A stretch of 61,770 nt of DNA from Clostridiaceae bacterium. GTDB lineage: Bacteria; Bacillota; Clostridia; Christensenellales; CAG-917. The DNA lies in contig JAITPR010000055.1 of NCBI GenBank assembly GCA_031289315.1, forward strand, positions 1 through 61,770, written 5' to 3'. A program made the position numbers and the translations under genes. Of the stretch, positions 61,571 to 61,770 are shown one piece after another. The stretch's first letter is position 1. Every line of letters begins with the position of its first letter. Under the pieces are notes generated by a model. It did not search any database. It saw only the letters and a list, made by a program, of their open reading frames with translations, and was not told the origin of the DNA.

Positions 61571-61770
61571 ATGATAGATGAAATCAAAAAGTTTCTAATA
61601 GAAGCGGGTGCGTTTTACTTTTGCACAAGCGATAGTAAGCCGCATTGCCGTCCATTTGGCGCGGTGGCAAAGATTGATGGCAAGCTATATTTTTCGACAG
61701 CCGATACGAAAGCGGTGTATAGGGAATTGGTAGCAAATCCGAACATTCAAATTGTGGCTTGCAAACCAAG
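61571..61770 (+). CDS. Pyridoxamine 5'-phosphate oxidase-family protein (partial)
   Basis: The first 66 residues are seen (MIDEIKKFLIEAGAFYFCT, then SKPHCRPFGAVAKIDGKLYFSTADTKAVYREL); the window ends inside the gene. The split-barrel flavin-binding start with RPFG and YFST is typical of small FMN-binding PNPOx-like proteins common in gut Bacillota. AAAAGGAG precedes the ATG. It starts 39 bp after the ATPase stop on the same strand and probably belongs to the host genome or the island's right flank rather than to the defence unit. Confidence 0.85.
   Translation, partial: MIDEIKKFLIEAGAFYFCTSDSKPHCRPFGAVAKIDGKLYFSTADTKAVYRELVANPNIQIVACKP

Noticed and set aside
46308..61770. Integrase, transposase or attachment site of the island
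   Set aside because: No recombinase motif or direct repeat at both edges was found within the window; the right edge may lie outside it.

Overview
The window reads as a chromosome segment from an uncultured Bacillota (Clostridia-like, probably gut-associated) bacterium. The evidence is the hrcA-grpE-dnaK-dnaJ-prmA-rsmE-mtaB chain under a CIRCE operator, comEC next to holA, a CdaA-type diadenylate cyclase, a stand-alone secG, an rpsU gene with a basic tail, and good AGGAGG ribosome sites throughout. Taxonomy is inferred from gene order only. No rRNA or tRNA gene was recognised.

From 1 to about 46.3 kb the content is mostly core and mostly on the minus strand. It starts with the N-terminus of an unidentified protein made of charged repeats, then secG and a divergent phosphate-uptake pair (PiT transporter and DUF47 partner). 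Next come yhbY, a mannose-processing set (PfkB kinase, manA, beta-mannosidase), an M20 peptidase, a GPH sugar symporter, aspartokinase and a DUF1015 protein. These are followed by cdaA, an M28-like membrane-anchored peptidase homologue, holA, comEC and a three-gene glycerol-3-phosphate-oxidase-like flavoprotein operon. An ABC exporter-type fusion, an aminotransferase, a surface protein with MBG-like repeats and rpsU lead into the heat-shock cluster. That cluster carries two grpE and two dnaK genes, and the second dnaK stops before the lid.

From about 46.4 kb to 61.5 kb the style changes to a plus-strand accessory island. Its edge holds a divergent XRE regulator with a palindromic operator, a truncated lipoprotein and a broken winged-helix gene. 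A promoter at 47785 then starts a tightly packed run: small XRE regulator, PLD-like/SNF2 helicase, RhuM protein, type III DNA methyltransferase (Mod), HEPN-like protein, type III restriction subunit (Res), PD-(D/E)XK-like nuclease and an SMC/ABC-type ATPase. Stop/start overlaps or short gaps with strong ribosome sites link nearly all of them, so they look like one composite anti-phage operon: a type III restriction-modification core, an extra helicase arm, a possible RNase, and an ABC-3C-like two-gene module. The window ends inside a pyridoxamine-phosphate-oxidase-family gene.

Three repeat phenomena stand out. A family of roughly 70-bp palindromes with ends GGGTGTGGACAAT/ATTGTCCACACCC lies in many intergenic gaps. 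Several minus-strand genes are followed by degenerate or exact copies of their own 3' ends at offsets of about 44 to 65 bp. A different 76-bp palindrome sits in frame inside mod.
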